From positions 1-37,225 of the forward strand of contig WLGS01000006.1 in the NCBI GenBank assembly GCA_009703125.1: a DNA stretch of 37,225 bases, given 5' to 3'. How positions within the stretch are numbered: the first letter of the stretch is position 1; each line of letters begins with the position of its first letter. The DNA comes from Actinomycetota bacterium. Lineage in GTDB: Bacteria > Actinomycetota > Acidimicrobiia > Acidimicrobiales > Ilumatobacteraceae. Both the position numbers and the translations under genes were made by a program. Under the pieces are notes generated by a model. That model was not told the origin of the DNA. It saw only the letters and a list, made by a program, of their open reading frames with translations, and did not search any database. This document shows positions 8,575 through 18,515 of the stretch, piece by piece.

Positions 8575-9056
8575 CAGATGTCCTTACCTTCGGCGCGTCG
8601 ACGTTGAATTACAGTGGCCGCCTTCCATGCGCCCCACGTAATCCCTACTTCATGCACTTCTTCAGATAGATCGCGCCACGTATGGGGACCGATCGCATAC
8701 ACATCATCGGGTAGTGCGGACTTATCAAATTCATCGCGATGCACGGGAGGAATCTGCGCTGATTGCAGAACTTCAGTTGCAATGGCTGTGGAGCGGCGAA
8801 GGATGTGCAAAGGATTAGATCGTTGTGCATCTACATCTTCACTGAGTAACTGCTGTAGATGCTCACGCACAAACTCTTGTGTCTGTTGCGTGACAGAAGC
8901 CAGTTGTGCCGCCACTGCATCTTTGTCTCCCGAAGGTGCGGCCTGCACAATCTCGTGAATTCTTCGCGCAATCCACTCAGGAATAGCCCCCAACACCGCA
9001 TCAAAGAGAGCCTGTGAATAGGGCTCCAATTGTGAGGAGTTGACACCAGATTCCAT
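8574..9056 (-). CDS. Conserved-looking helical protein of unknown function
   Basis: About 160 residues with no family I can name. It is mostly helical: SQALFDAVLGAIPEWIARRIHEIVQAA, then a Q-rich amphipathic stretch (QLASVTQQTQEFVREHLQQLLSED). The C-terminal half (SNPLHILRRSTAIATEVLQSAQIPPVHRDEFDKSALPDDVYAIGPHTWRDLSEE and beyond) is rich in conserved-type Pro, Trp and His and ends TWGAWKAATVIQRRR. No signal peptide or membrane helix. I chose ATG 9056; the frame stays open to 9119, but those 21 residues look like noncoding sequence. No good Shine-Dalgarno is visible. The stop overlaps the glnD start by one base, so it is translationally coupled to glnD and may belong with nitrogen regulation. 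Confidence 0.7.
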   Translation of the reverse strand: MESGVNSSQLEPYSQALFDAVLGAIPEWIARRIHEIVQAAPSGDKDAVAAQLASVTQQTQEFVREHLQQLLSEDVDAQRSNPLHILRRSTAIATEVLQSAQIPPVHRDEFDKSALPDDVYAIGPHTWRDLSEEVHEVGITWGAWKAATVIQRRRAEGKDI

Positions 9057-9194
9057 AGATGTCTTGGAGTGTATGGAGTGCCAAAACCCCGTGACCACCA
9101 CGTAACAAAGTCGCAACAAAAAAGTGAACGCAGTTGATTATTAGCCCCAATCTGGGGAATCAGTACAGTGTGTATCTGTGCTACTGGAGGCCCC

Positions 9195-11453
9195 ATGACA
9201 TTTGAACCCACAACCCCACAGGGCTTTCCTGGTCGCATTGGACGCACACTGGCTGACTCCACGCCGTACTGGCCCACCCATGGCAACTCCACAGACAAGC
9301 CCAACATTCTCTTGGTGTTGCTCGACGATGTGGGCTTTTCTGACTTTGGTTGTTACGGATCCGAGGTAGCCACTCCAACCATCGATGCAATTGCACAACG
9401 AGGTCTTCGCTTCTCGGGCTTTCACACCACGGCCATGTGTTCTACAACCCGATCTGCACTTCTCACAGGTCGCAATCATCACTCCGTAGGTGTGGGATGC
9501 CTCGCCAACTTTGATAGTGGTTATCCCGGTTACCGCGGAAAGATTGCTCATGAAGCAGGAACAATTGCAGAGATGTTGCGGCCACACGGCTACCGCAACT
9601 ACATGATCGGCAAATGGCACGTTACGCCTTTGACAGAAACAGGGCCTACCGGCCCCTTTGATGGTTGGCCACTTGCTCGAGGATTTGACCGCTTCTACGG
9701 ATTTCTTGATGCCGAGACAGATCAGTACAGCCCCGAAGTAGTGCGCGACAACACTCACGTGACCGCACCTGGAAAGTTTGAAACGGGATACCACCTCACA
9801 GAAGATCTTGTCGACAACGCCATCACACTTCTGGCTGACCACACAGCGGGCGCACCCCATTTGCCATGGATGATGTTGCTTGCGCCTGGCGCATGTCACG
9901 CTCCTCATCAAGCGCCGAAAGAACTCATCGATAAATGCGAAAAGTACTTTGTTGATGGTTGGGATGCGGTACGCGAGCGTCGCCTGCAACGACAAATTGA
10001 ATTAGGGATAGTGCCCAAGGGAACACAACTTCCACCTCGCAATGAAAATGTGGAGCCTTGGACGAATCACTCCCTCGATGAACAACGATTGTTTGTACGC
10101 CTGATGGCTGCATACGCTGCAATGTTGGAACACTTTGATACGCATCTTGCTCGCGTAATTGCACAACTCGATGCATCAGGGCAACTCGACAACACCGTCA
10201 TCTTGGTGATGAGTGACAACGGCGCAAGCCAAGAAGGTGGACCACAGGGATTTATCAATGCAATGGGTCCTTTCAATCTTGTGGCAGAACCCATGGAGGA
10301 GAAAATCTCACGCATTGATGACATTGGCGGCCCCGATACCCACAGCAACTTTCCATGGGGCTGGGCGATGGCTGCCAACACACCACTTAAGCGCTACAAA
10401 CAGAACACACATTCCGGCGGTATTCGTGATCCCTTCGTTCTTGCATGGCCTGGAGTCATCGCAGATGAAGGTTCACTGCGCCATAACTTCTGCCATGTTG
10501 TCGATATCGCTCCCACTTTGATGGAGATGTTGGGTCTTGAAGTGCCCACAGTGATTAACGGTGTGGAACAAATGCCCATTGAGGGACATTCTTTTGCGCC
10601 ACTCATCTCGTCGCCCTCGGCACACGTGGCTCGTGGTCCTCAATACTTCGAAATGTTTGGCCACCGAGGCATCTGGATGGATGGTTGGAAAGCTGTTGCC
10701 TATCACAAGCCATTCACCACTTTTGAAGAAGATACTTGGGAGCTCTACAACCTCGCAGAAGATTTCAATGAGTGCCATGATCTTGCAACGGCACACCCTG
10801 ACCGTCTTGCAACATTGGTCGAGACGTGGTGGCAAGAGGCTGACAAGTACAAAGTGCTTCCTTTGGATGATCGTTTTGCACTGAGATTTGCCGAGAATGC
10901 AGCCCGTCACACGGGTGAGCGCACGAACTACACCTTTTGGCGGGGCATGGGACATCTTCCTTCCGATGTTGCCCCCGATCTTCGCAGTCGTTCCTACAAC
11001 ATTGCTGCTCATATCACTGTTCCTGATGGTGGTTGCGAAGGTGTATTGATCTCTCATGGTGATCTCACCAGTGGATACAGCTTGTTTATTCGTGATGGTT
11101 TCCTCGAGCACGATCTCAACATTGGTGGCTCACATCAGATGCTCAAGTCTGATCGGCGCATCACACCAGGTAATCACGTGGTCGGTGTACACATGAAGAG
11201 AAATGGAAATGAAGGCACTCTTTCAATGTTTATTGACGATGAGATTGTGGGCACCATGACCACCAACAGCATCTTTTGGCTATTGATCTCATGGTCGGGA
11301 CTCGATATTGGATTAGACCGTGGAACACCTGTGAGCTTTTACGAGTCGCCCTTTGCTTTCACTGGGCATCTCACGAAAGTTGTGATTGATCTCGATACCG
11401 ATCAGGTGCTCGATTTCCACGGGCACAGTCGCGCCACCATGGCACGCGACTAG
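9195..11453 (+). CDS. Arylsulfatase-family sulfatase
   Basis: A 752-residue type I sulfatase related to the large arylsulfatases of mycobacteria and pseudomonads; it would cleave a sulfate ester. Metal-site residues appear in order: DD at 44-45 (LLDDVGFSDFGCYG), the activation motif C82-S-T-T-R86 followed by SALLTGRNHH, GKWH near residue 136, and MSDNGASQEGG near 339-349. The Cys should be converted to formylglycine, although the usual Pro/Ala two residues after it is Thr. The last ~150 residues form a beta-rich C-terminal domain (SYNIAAHITVP, GVLISHGDLTSGYSLFI). No signal peptide, so probably cytoplasmic. ATG 9195 has GGAGG 4 nt before it, which decides against the start at 9168. Converges with the acyl-CoA dehydrogenase gene. 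Confidence 0.92.
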   Translation: MTFEPTTPQGFPGRIGRTLADSTPYWPTHGNSTDKPNILLVLLDDVGFSDFGCYGSEVATPTIDAIAQRGLRFSGFHTTAMCSTTRSALLTGRNHHSVGVGCLANFDSGYPGYRGKIAHEAGTIAEMLRPHGYRNYMIGKWHVTPLTETGPTGPFDGWPLARGFDRFYGFLDAETDQYSPEVVRDNTHVTAPGKFETGYHLTEDLVDNAITLLADHTAGAPHLPWMMLLAPGACHAPHQAPKELIDKCEKYFVDGWDAVRERRLQRQIELGIVPKGTQLPPRNENVEPWTNHSLDEQRLFVRLMAAYAAMLEHFDTHLARVIAQLDASGQLDNTVILVMSDNGASQEGGPQGFINAMGPFNLVAEPMEEKISRIDDIGGPDTHSNFPWGWAMAANTPLKRYKQNTHSGGIRDPFVLAWPGVIADEGSLRHNFCHVVDIAPTLMEMLGLEVPTVINGVEQMPIEGHSFAPLISSPSAHVARGPQYFEMFGHRGIWMDGWKAVAYHKPFTTFEEDTWELYNLAEDFNECHDLATAHPDRLATLVETWWQEADKYKVLPLDDRFALRFAENAARHTGERTNYTFWRGMGHLPSDVAPDLRSRSYNIAAHITVPDGGCEGVLISHGDLTSGYSLFIRDGFLEHDLNIGGSHQMLKSDRRITPGNHVVGVHMKRNGNEGTLSMFIDDEIVGTMTTNSIFWLLISWSGLDIGLDRGTPVSFYESPFAFTGHLTKVVIDLDTDQVLDFHGHSRATMARD

Positions 11454-11459
11454 AAGTGA

Positions 11460-12653
11460 CTACCGCTGCGCCGTACTGACGGGAACATCCCTAAATGGTG
11501 CGTGTCGATCAAGTTCAGGTTCTTTGGGTAATCCAAGAATTCGTTCACCAATGATGTTGCGTTGAATTTGATCTGTGCCGCCACCAATTGAGGTGAAGTA
11601 TGCATTCAACTGTGAATAGTTGGCATCACGCGCACGAGGATTCTCGTCTCCATCCAAAGTGGCCTCCGCGCCAAGAATTTCTCCCTGAAGATGTCCCGCA
11701 AAATGCAAAAGACCGGACATCGCAAGTTTTCCAAACGATGCCAGCGATGACGAACTCCCTGTTTCTGTCATCGCCTTAGAGCGGTCGTTGTTCCAGTCAT
11801 TCACTTTGCGCATGCAATACAGACGTGCCAATTGTTGGCGAACATGTACATCGTGGTTCTTACCCAACTCTTGTGCGAGTGTAACCAACGATAAATCTGG
11901 CGAAGGAATATGTCCCATCGCCGTTGCAGTTTTGCCGCCGCCTGCGCTTGCGGGTCCTCTACGAGAGATTCCCATCGCCGCACGTTCGTATGCAAGAGCG
12001 CTTTGTAGCACCCACCACCCCGCGTTTAACTCGCCCAACATGTTGCTTGCTGGAATTCGTGCATTGGTCATAAACACTTCGTTGAAGCGCGCATCTCCTG
12101 TGGCTTGACGCAATGGTCGAACTTCAACCCCGGGTTGTTTCATAGGGAGAAAGAAAAAGGTAATTCCTCGATGCTTGGGTTGATTCCAATCTGTGCGTGC
12201 AATCAACATCCCATAATCGGCATCACGTGCACCACTGGTCCATACCTTTTGGCCATTCACTACCCATTCGTCACCATCACGTACAGCAGTGGTGCGAATA
12301 CCTGCAAGATCTGAACCTGCACCTGGTTCGCTATACAAAAGACACATTGCAATCTCATCCATCATCAAGGGATGAATGAATTTCTCTTTCAATTCTGGTG
12401 AACCAAAACCCACCACAGTGCCTGCCCACAAATTGGACTTATCTTGTCCAGGTCCCGGTGCATTGGCTTCACGAAACAGTAACTCCACTTGTTGCGCGGT
12501 GTCATCGTCGAGATTTCGTCCCAAACAATCCGAAGGCCAGCGAAGTGCTGCCCAACGCTGTGACACCACAAGTTCTTTCCATGCCACAAGATCAGTCGAT
12601 GGCGACCAATTCTGTGCAAGAAAGCTACGCGCTTCTCCAATGACCCCGTCCAT
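11460..12653 (-). CDS. Acyl-CoA dehydrogenase family protein
   Basis: About 397 residues of the flavin-dependent acyl-CoA dehydrogenase fold, which oxidises acyl-CoAs to enoyl-CoAs. Features: SEPGAGSDLAGIRTTAVRDGDEWVVNGQKVWTSGA, the FAD-binding central beta domain; the C-terminal helical domain with SALAYERAAMG; and the family end YFTSIGGGTDQIQRNIIGERILGLPKEP. The N-terminal helical domain looks short, as in several FadE groups. The substrate is unknown. The frame allows GTG 12662 or ATG 12653; I prefer ATG because TATTGT lies 7 nt before it, as for a leaderless start, and no Shine-Dalgarno is seen. The exchanger gene ends 18 nt upstream, so co-transcription is also possible. Confidence 0.9.
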   Translation of the reverse strand: MDGVIGEARSFLAQNWSPSTDLVAWKELVVSQRWAALRWPSDCLGRNLDDDTAQQVELLFREANAPGPGQDKSNLWAGTVVGFGSPELKEKFIHPLMMDEIAMCLLYSEPGAGSDLAGIRTTAVRDGDEWVVNGQKVWTSGARDADYGMLIARTDWNQPKHRGITFFFLPMKQPGVEVRPLRQATGDARFNEVFMTNARIPASNMLGELNAGWWVLQSALAYERAAMGISRRGPASAGGGKTATAMGHIPSPDLSLVTLAQELGKNHDVHVRQQLARLYCMRKVNDWNNDRSKAMTETGSSSSLASFGKLAMSGLLHFAGHLQGEILGAEATLDGDENPRARDANYSQLNAYFTSIGGGTDQIQRNIIGERILGLPKEPELDRHAPFRDVPVSTAQR

Positions 12654-12671
12654 GGGGCTCACAATAGATGC

Positions 12672-13778
12672 TTACTGTTGTTGTGCTTTTACCGTGGCGC
12701 GATGTTGACGCCAGCCTTGGTAACCCGTGACCGAAAAGCCCAGCATTCCCAAGCACACCACAAAGAAGATTGCGGGTCCCACAACGCTTATGGCACTGTG
12801 ATCATCGCTGTCAAGCAACAGATATACGACATAGAGAACATAGAAGCCCATCAGAACTGCGCCTTCCCAACGCTTGATCTGGAATCCATTCCAAAAAATG
12901 GGGAGAAGCACAATCGTGGCAGCAATCATCACGGGGATATCAAGGCGGATAGCTGAATCTTGTACCGCTACTCCATCTGATGACACCACCGAACTCATAC
13001 CGAGCACAAACATGATGTTGAACAAGTTGGATCCAACGACGTTGCCCACAGCGATGTCGCGTTCGCCTCGAATAGAAGCCAGCACCGAAGTCGCTAGTTC
13101 TGGAAGCGATGTGCCGATAGCAACAATGGTGAGTCCAATCACTAATTCACTTACGCCAAGACTTTCTGCAATCTCGGTTGCTGAATTCACCAACAGTTGC
13201 GAGCCAATGACGAGAACTACAAGTCCACCAAGAACAAAAAGAATCTGTGTGATGAGCGGGAGTTTGACGACACCCTCTTCCAGAATGTCGACGGCCTCGG
13301 TGTACTCAGCTTCAATTGCCTTCGATTCATTCCGTGAAGATTTAATCAACCACCATGTATATGCAATTGCACCTGCCACCAAAATCAACCCATCAATGCG
13401 CCCGAATGTGTTGTCGAGACTCATAAAGAGCGCTACAAAAGACACGCCGATAAGAATGGGGACATCGAGTCGCACAATGCGTTGCGTGACAGCAAGTGCG
13501 CTTACGGTCGCTGAAAGACCGAGGATAAACAAAATGTTGACAATGTTGCTGCCCACCACATTGCCAAAGGCAACATCACTGTTTCCTCCAAGTGAGGCAT
13601 TCACGCTCACTGCCAACTCTGGCGCACTTGTTCCGTAGGCCACCACCGTGAGACCAATCACAATGGGCGAGATTCCTAATCGAGACGCAATTGCAGCAGC
13701 GCCTCTCACCAACAGATCTGCTCCGGCTACTAGACATGCAAGCCCGAGAACAAGAAAAACAATCGTGAGAAATGACAT
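12672..13778 (-). CDS. Calcium/sodium antiporter, YrbG type
   Basis: A 368-residue CaCA-superfamily exchanger in the inner membrane, expected to swap Ca2+ for Na+ or H+. It has the two diagnostic inverted alpha repeats, VVAYGTSAPELAVSVNASL with GNVVGSNIVNI in the first half and IVAIGTSLPELATSVLAS with GNVVGSNLFNI in the second. These supply the ion-binding Glu/Ser/Asn residues. About ten membrane helices are evident, with a short hydrophilic loop (SRNESKAIEAEYTEAVDI) between halves. The ATG at 13778 has AGGG 8 nt upstream. It sits between the PQ-loop gene and the dehydrogenase in a long minus-strand run. Ion specificity is inferred from the family. Confidence 0.93.
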   Translation of the reverse strand: MSFLTIVFLVLGLACLVAGADLLVRGAAAIASRLGISPIVIGLTVVAYGTSAPELAVSVNASLGGNSDVAFGNVVGSNIVNILFILGLSATVSALAVTQRIVRLDVPILIGVSFVALFMSLDNTFGRIDGLILVAGAIAYTWWLIKSSRNESKAIEAEYTEAVDILEEGVVKLPLITQILFVLGGLVVLVIGSQLLVNSATEIAESLGVSELVIGLTIVAIGTSLPELATSVLASIRGERDIAVGNVVGSNLFNIMFVLGMSSVVSSDGVAVQDSAIRLDIPVMIAATIVLLPIFWNGFQIKRWEGAVLMGFYVLYVVYLLLDSDDHSAISVVGPAIFFVVCLGMLGFSVTGYQGWRQHRATVKAQQQ

Positions 13779-13828
13779 GTCTTTACCCTAGACGATGGCT
13801 CCGGAAAACACGGTGACAAAAATCTTCA

Positions 13829-14428
13829 CTATGAGGTAGTGCGCTGCTTTTTATTGGCGGGATTGGATAATTCAAGATAAGCGACTAATAGTGCTCCAAT
13901 GAGGGCCACCGTGGTGGTGCCAATGAGTACGGGGCTCTTCCACAAAATGGAGTACACCTCCCATGCCAACAGGCACGCAATGCTCAAGGAGATCATGCCC
14001 ATCGAGACAGCTGACCCAGGAACTTTATTGCGCTTTGACTTCCATGATCTGTGAATTTGAGGAACACGGGACAATGTGAAAGCAAACAAGATGGGTGTTG
14101 TGATCCACAGTGGAAGAGTCGCGATCAAAAAAGCGGTCGCAGTGGAGAGAACAATGAAACGAAAAACGACCACACGTGGCGACGATGTCAAGGCAAGAAC
14201 CACCGTCAAATTCATTAACGCAGATGCGACGGTGCTTGCAATCAGCGATGGCGAACCTATGCGAAAACCGTGACCAAGCCAGGCAGCACTTGAACCTGTC
14301 ATCAGAATCCACATGGTGATGCTGACTCCGTGGCCATGGCCCAATGATCGAATCTTGCGAGCTTGGGGCCATGCTTGCAGCACACCCAGCACTGCCGCTA
14401 CGAATCCAAAGAACTCAGCCCAAAACAC
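13829..14428 (-). CDS. PQ-loop repeat (SWEET-like) membrane protein
   Basis: A 199-residue membrane protein with two PQ-loop-type repeats. The first is FFGFVAAVLGVLQAWPQARKIRS near the N-terminus and the second FAFTLSRVPQIHRSWKSK in the middle, each followed by further hydrophobic helices; about seven membrane spans in total. Relatives transport sugars or amino acids across membranes, but the substrate here cannot be read from the sequence. The start is GTG 14428, 9 nt after the alaX stop, with GGAG about 12 nt upstream overlapping the end of alaX, so it is probably co-translated with alaX. Confidence 0.8.
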   Translation of the reverse strand: MFWAEFFGFVAAVLGVLQAWPQARKIRSLGHGHGVSITMWILMTGSSAAWLGHGFRIGSPSLIASTVASALMNLTVVLALTSSPRVVVFRFIVLSTATAFLIATLPLWITTPILFAFTLSRVPQIHRSWKSKRNKVPGSAVSMGMISLSIACLLAWEVYSILWKSPVLIGTTTVALIGALLVAYLELSNPANKKQRTTS

Positions 14429-14437
14429 GTATCGACG

Positions 14438-15145
14438 CTACTCCACAATGGAGACGCGAATCCGTCTAAAACCTTTGCCTTTGTTTTCCATCTTCACGAC
14501 CCGCACCACACCTACTTCTTGTGTGGAAGCAACATGGGTTCCCCCATCGGCTTGCTTATCCAATCCCACAATGTCGACAACTCTGATCTCGGGGACCGAA
14601 TCCGGAATGAGTGACACCTTGGTGCGGATGAGATCTTCATCTACTACTGCGGTATCACGTGGCAAAAATGACACCTCAATCGGATGATTGTGCGCGATGG
14701 CCTCGTTCACAAGTTTTTCTACTTTTTCGGCAAATCCTTCAGGAACTTCAGGAAGCTCGAAATCCATTCGTGCTACGAGTGGCTCCATGTTGCCGCCAGT
14801 GACAGGAACTTTCCATTCATTCCAAATCACACCACACAACACATGCATGGCCGTGTGGGTGCGCATCAAACGGTGACGTCGCTCCCAGTCAAGAACACAA
14901 TGCACGGTTGCCCCAACTGCCGGCATCGAGGCACCCTCAACGAGAAAATGCAAGACGTCGCCATCCACTTTGCGCACTTCAGTGACCAATTGCCCGTTGA
15001 TGAGTCCAAGATCGTGAGGCTGACCACCACTTGTGTAATAGAAAATCGTCTGATCGAGAATGACAGCGTTTTCCCGAACTTCTTGCACCACCGCATCGCA
15101 CTCTTGTAGGTATGCATCGCGAAGGAATAAGAGTTCAGTCGTCAT
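14438..15145 (-). CDS. alaX: Alanyl-tRNA editing protein AlaX
   Basis: A 235-residue free-standing relative of the AlaRS editing domain, expected to hydrolyse Ser-tRNA(Ala) or Gly-tRNA(Ala). It has the N-terminal beta domain (TIFYYTSGGQPHDLG), the zinc-binding H97-x3-H101 pair (RTHTAMH), and VDIVGLDKQADGGTHVASTQEVG, in which H204 is the fourth ligand. The third ligand, usually Cys four residues before that His, is Asp (D200). This may be a known AlaX variant, so I do not call the protein inactive. It lies 6 nt after hemQ and 9 nt before the PQ-loop gene, in a compact operon. No clear Shine-Dalgarno; a 14-bp palindrome sits at its 5' edge. Confidence 0.9.
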   Translation of the reverse strand: MTTELLFLRDAYLQECDAVVQEVRENAVILDQTIFYYTSGGQPHDLGLINGQLVTEVRKVDGDVLHFLVEGASMPAVGATVHCVLDWERRHRLMRTHTAMHVLCGVIWNEWKVPVTGGNMEPLVARMDFELPEVPEGFAEKVEKLVNEAIAHNHPIEVSFLPRDTAVVDEDLIRTKVSLIPDSVPEIRVVDIVGLDKQADGGTHVASTQEVGVVRVVKMENKGKGFRRIRVSIVE

Positions 15146-15149
15146 GACA

Positions 15150-15163
15150 CATCAGATCTGATG
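15150..15163. repeat. Perfect 14-bp palindrome at the hemQ-alaX junction
   Basis: CATCAGATCTGATG is a perfect inverted repeat covering the hemQ stop codon and ending 4 nt before the alaX start. It could be an operator or chance. In mRNA it cannot form a useful hairpin without a loop. Confidence 0.4.
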
Positions 15164-15826
15164 AACGAGTTCCTCAACAGGGGTCACCATGCCGACATAG
15201 AACGCACCGAATTCTGCGTACACCGCAGATGCTTCGTCGTAGCGCATCGTGTACACCACTTCCTTGAGATCATCGGGATGCACACCAAACAATGTCACTC
15301 CCCATTCAAAATCATCAAGACCAGCAGAACCTGTAACAAGTTGAATGACACGACCTGCAAAGGTGCGTCCGCTCTTGCCGTGTTCTTCCATGAGTTCTTT
15401 ACGACGGTCGTAGTCAAGCGTGAACCAGTTTTGATCTGTATTGCGACGCTTCGACATTGGATAGAAACACCATGCGTTCTTACCAGGAGGCGGGAGCTGT
15501 GGATACAGGCGAGCATTCAGCATCTCTTGCGGCATGCCTTTTGCGTATTCAGAAACTTCAGTGAGCGACACATAGCTATCCACAATTTCTAGACCTGCAT
15601 GTTGCAAACCAGTTTGCAAAGCCTTCAACTCACGCATGTCTGCGGCCATGCCCATCACCGCAACGTCAGCCTTATGACCCAACATGGAAACGGTCACCAC
15701 AGTGACACCACTGTTCTCTGCAGCCTTCACTGCATTAATGAGAGCCTCGCCATCGAATTGTGGCAGTGGCTTACAGAAATAATGGACGACTGCGAGTCCA
15801 ATAGATGGAGACATGGGTTCACTCAT
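15152..15826 (-). CDS. hemQ: HemQ/ChdC coproheme decarboxylase
   Basis: A 224-residue member of the chlorite dismutase-like family that makes protoheme from coproheme III in the coproporphyrin-dependent pathway of actinobacteria and firmicutes. The active-site stretch AWCFYPMSKRR holds the catalytic Tyr122 and Lys126; H149 in MEEHGKSGR is the expected proximal haem ligand, followed by GRVIQLVTGSAGLDDFEWGVTLF. It lacks the distal-Arg signature of true chlorite dismutases as far as I can judge. The start is ATG 15826; the frame also offers TTG 15835, but the purine-rich AGGTAGG then leaves no spacing. Stop-to-start gaps of 14 nt and 6 nt tie it to the ATP-grasp gene and alaX. Confidence 0.93.
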   Translation of the reverse strand: MSEPMSPSIGLAVVHYFCKPLPQFDGEALINAVKAAENSGVTVVTVSMLGHKADVAVMGMAADMRELKALQTGLQHAGLEIVDSYVSLTEVSEYAKGMPQEMLNARLYPQLPPPGKNAWCFYPMSKRRNTDQNWFTLDYDRRKELMEEHGKSGRTFAGRVIQLVTGSAGLDDFEWGVTLFGVHPDDLKEVVYTMRYDEASAVYAEFGAFYVGMVTPVEELVHQI

Positions 15827-15840
15827 GTCTTTCAACCTAC

Positions 15841-16716
15841 CTAGAGACGCGCCAAGACTGCTGAGGCAAAACGAGTGGCTGCATCAGATCCTGTGTGGAG
15901 ATACAAAGAAGGTTCGGCAAGCTCAAGTTCCATCAAGACAGGCACACCGGCTGACCCTCGCACCACATCAACTCGGGCATACAAGGGGTAGTAGCCGAAT
16001 TTGTCAAAGATGTAGGACATCACATCATCACCAAGTTCGCGCTCTTGACCAGAGGGTTGACGGGCGCGAATATCTTCTTCCACAAAAAGGCCGTTCATCT
16101 CGCCTTCCCCTTGGGACAAGATGGCACCTTTTCGGAATGCATGACTGAACTCGCCGTTGAAATACAGCATTCCAGTTTCACCACGTTCGTCAATGAAACG
16201 CTGATACGGCTGCACCATTGCAACTTTGCCACCATCAAGAAGTGACAGCACATGGGTCACTGCTTCCACAGATTGTTGAATATGACGCTTGGTGTTATTC
16301 GAGCCAGCACTCACTGTGGGCTTCACAACAACATCACCCGACAACTGATCGTGCACACGCACCATGTCTTCGGCACCTGCCACAAAGGTTGTGGGGATCA
16401 CGGCAATTCCCGCTTCGATCATTTCGCCGAGATACACCTTGTCAGTGTTCCAGCGCAATATCTCCTCGGAGTTCAATAACTGAGTGTGGGTTGAGACGTT
16501 GCTTACCCACTGCAAAAACTCCTCGTATCGCCGGTGATAATCCCACGGTGATCGCACAATGGCAGCATCAAAACGCGACCAATCCTGGGTCGCATCGTCC
16601 CAATCCACTATCTCGGCAATGCGACCGCGATCACCAAGTGCACGGACAATGAGATCTAGGTCGTGATCGTGATGTCGCGCCTCAGCACAACTCACTAGAG
16701 CAACTGGGCGCGCCAT
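15841..16716 (-). CDS. ATP-grasp ligase, DcsG/RimK-like
   Basis: A 291-residue ATP-grasp protein. The N-terminal domain has VALVSCAEARHHDHDLDLIVRAL and AAIVRSPWDYHRRYEEFLQW. The ATP-grasp core has GDVVVKPTVSAGSNNTKRH (about 127-145), VAMVQPYQRFIDERGETGMLYFNGEF, and the metal-binding end ARVDVV followed by VLMELELAEPSLYL. The closest layout I know is the O-ureido-serine cyclo-ligase DcsG and glutathione synthase/RimK group. Real substrates could be an amino acid or peptide; nothing nearby indicates cycloserine synthesis. It sits 14 nt upstream of hemQ, which suggests co-expression but not a proven link to haem. Groups with groEL only by position (26 nt after its stop). Confidence 0.82.
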   Translation of the reverse strand: MARPVALVSCAEARHHDHDLDLIVRALGDRGRIAEIVDWDDATQDWSRFDAAIVRSPWDYHRRYEEFLQWVSNVSTHTQLLNSEEILRWNTDKVYLGEMIEAGIAVIPTTFVAGAEDMVRVHDQLSGDVVVKPTVSAGSNNTKRHIQQSVEAVTHVLSLLDGGKVAMVQPYQRFIDERGETGMLYFNGEFSHAFRKGAILSQGEGEMNGLFVEEDIRARQPSGQERELGDDVMSYIFDKFGYYPLYARVDVVRGSAGVPVLMELELAEPSLYLHTGSDAATRFASAVLARL

Positions 16717-16742
16717 CAGCGATGCACTACAACTGTGTCGAT

Positions 16743-18429
<1,687 letters not shown>

Positions 18430-18433
<4 letters not shown>

Positions 18434-18456
18434 CACTCTACCGTTGAGACTGCTAA
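18430..18456 (-). promoter_or_regulatory. CIRCE operator, distal copy
   Basis: Minus strand: TTAGCAGTC, nine bases, GAGTGCTAG, matching 16 of 18 consensus CIRCE half-site positions with the correct N9 spacer. It lies 65-91 nt upstream of the groEL start. CIRCE is bound by HrcA, giving heat-inducible groEL transcription. Confidence 0.88.
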
Positions 18457-18515
18457 CGCCACTACCCCGCCAGGGGTGAACAAGCCCAAAAAACGGGACC
18501 GTGGACTAGAAGGAT

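Noticed and set aside
18466-18515. Terminator after the MoaD-like gene
   Set aside because: A six-T run is present on the minus strand (around 18488-18493) but I cannot pair a convincing stem in front of it.
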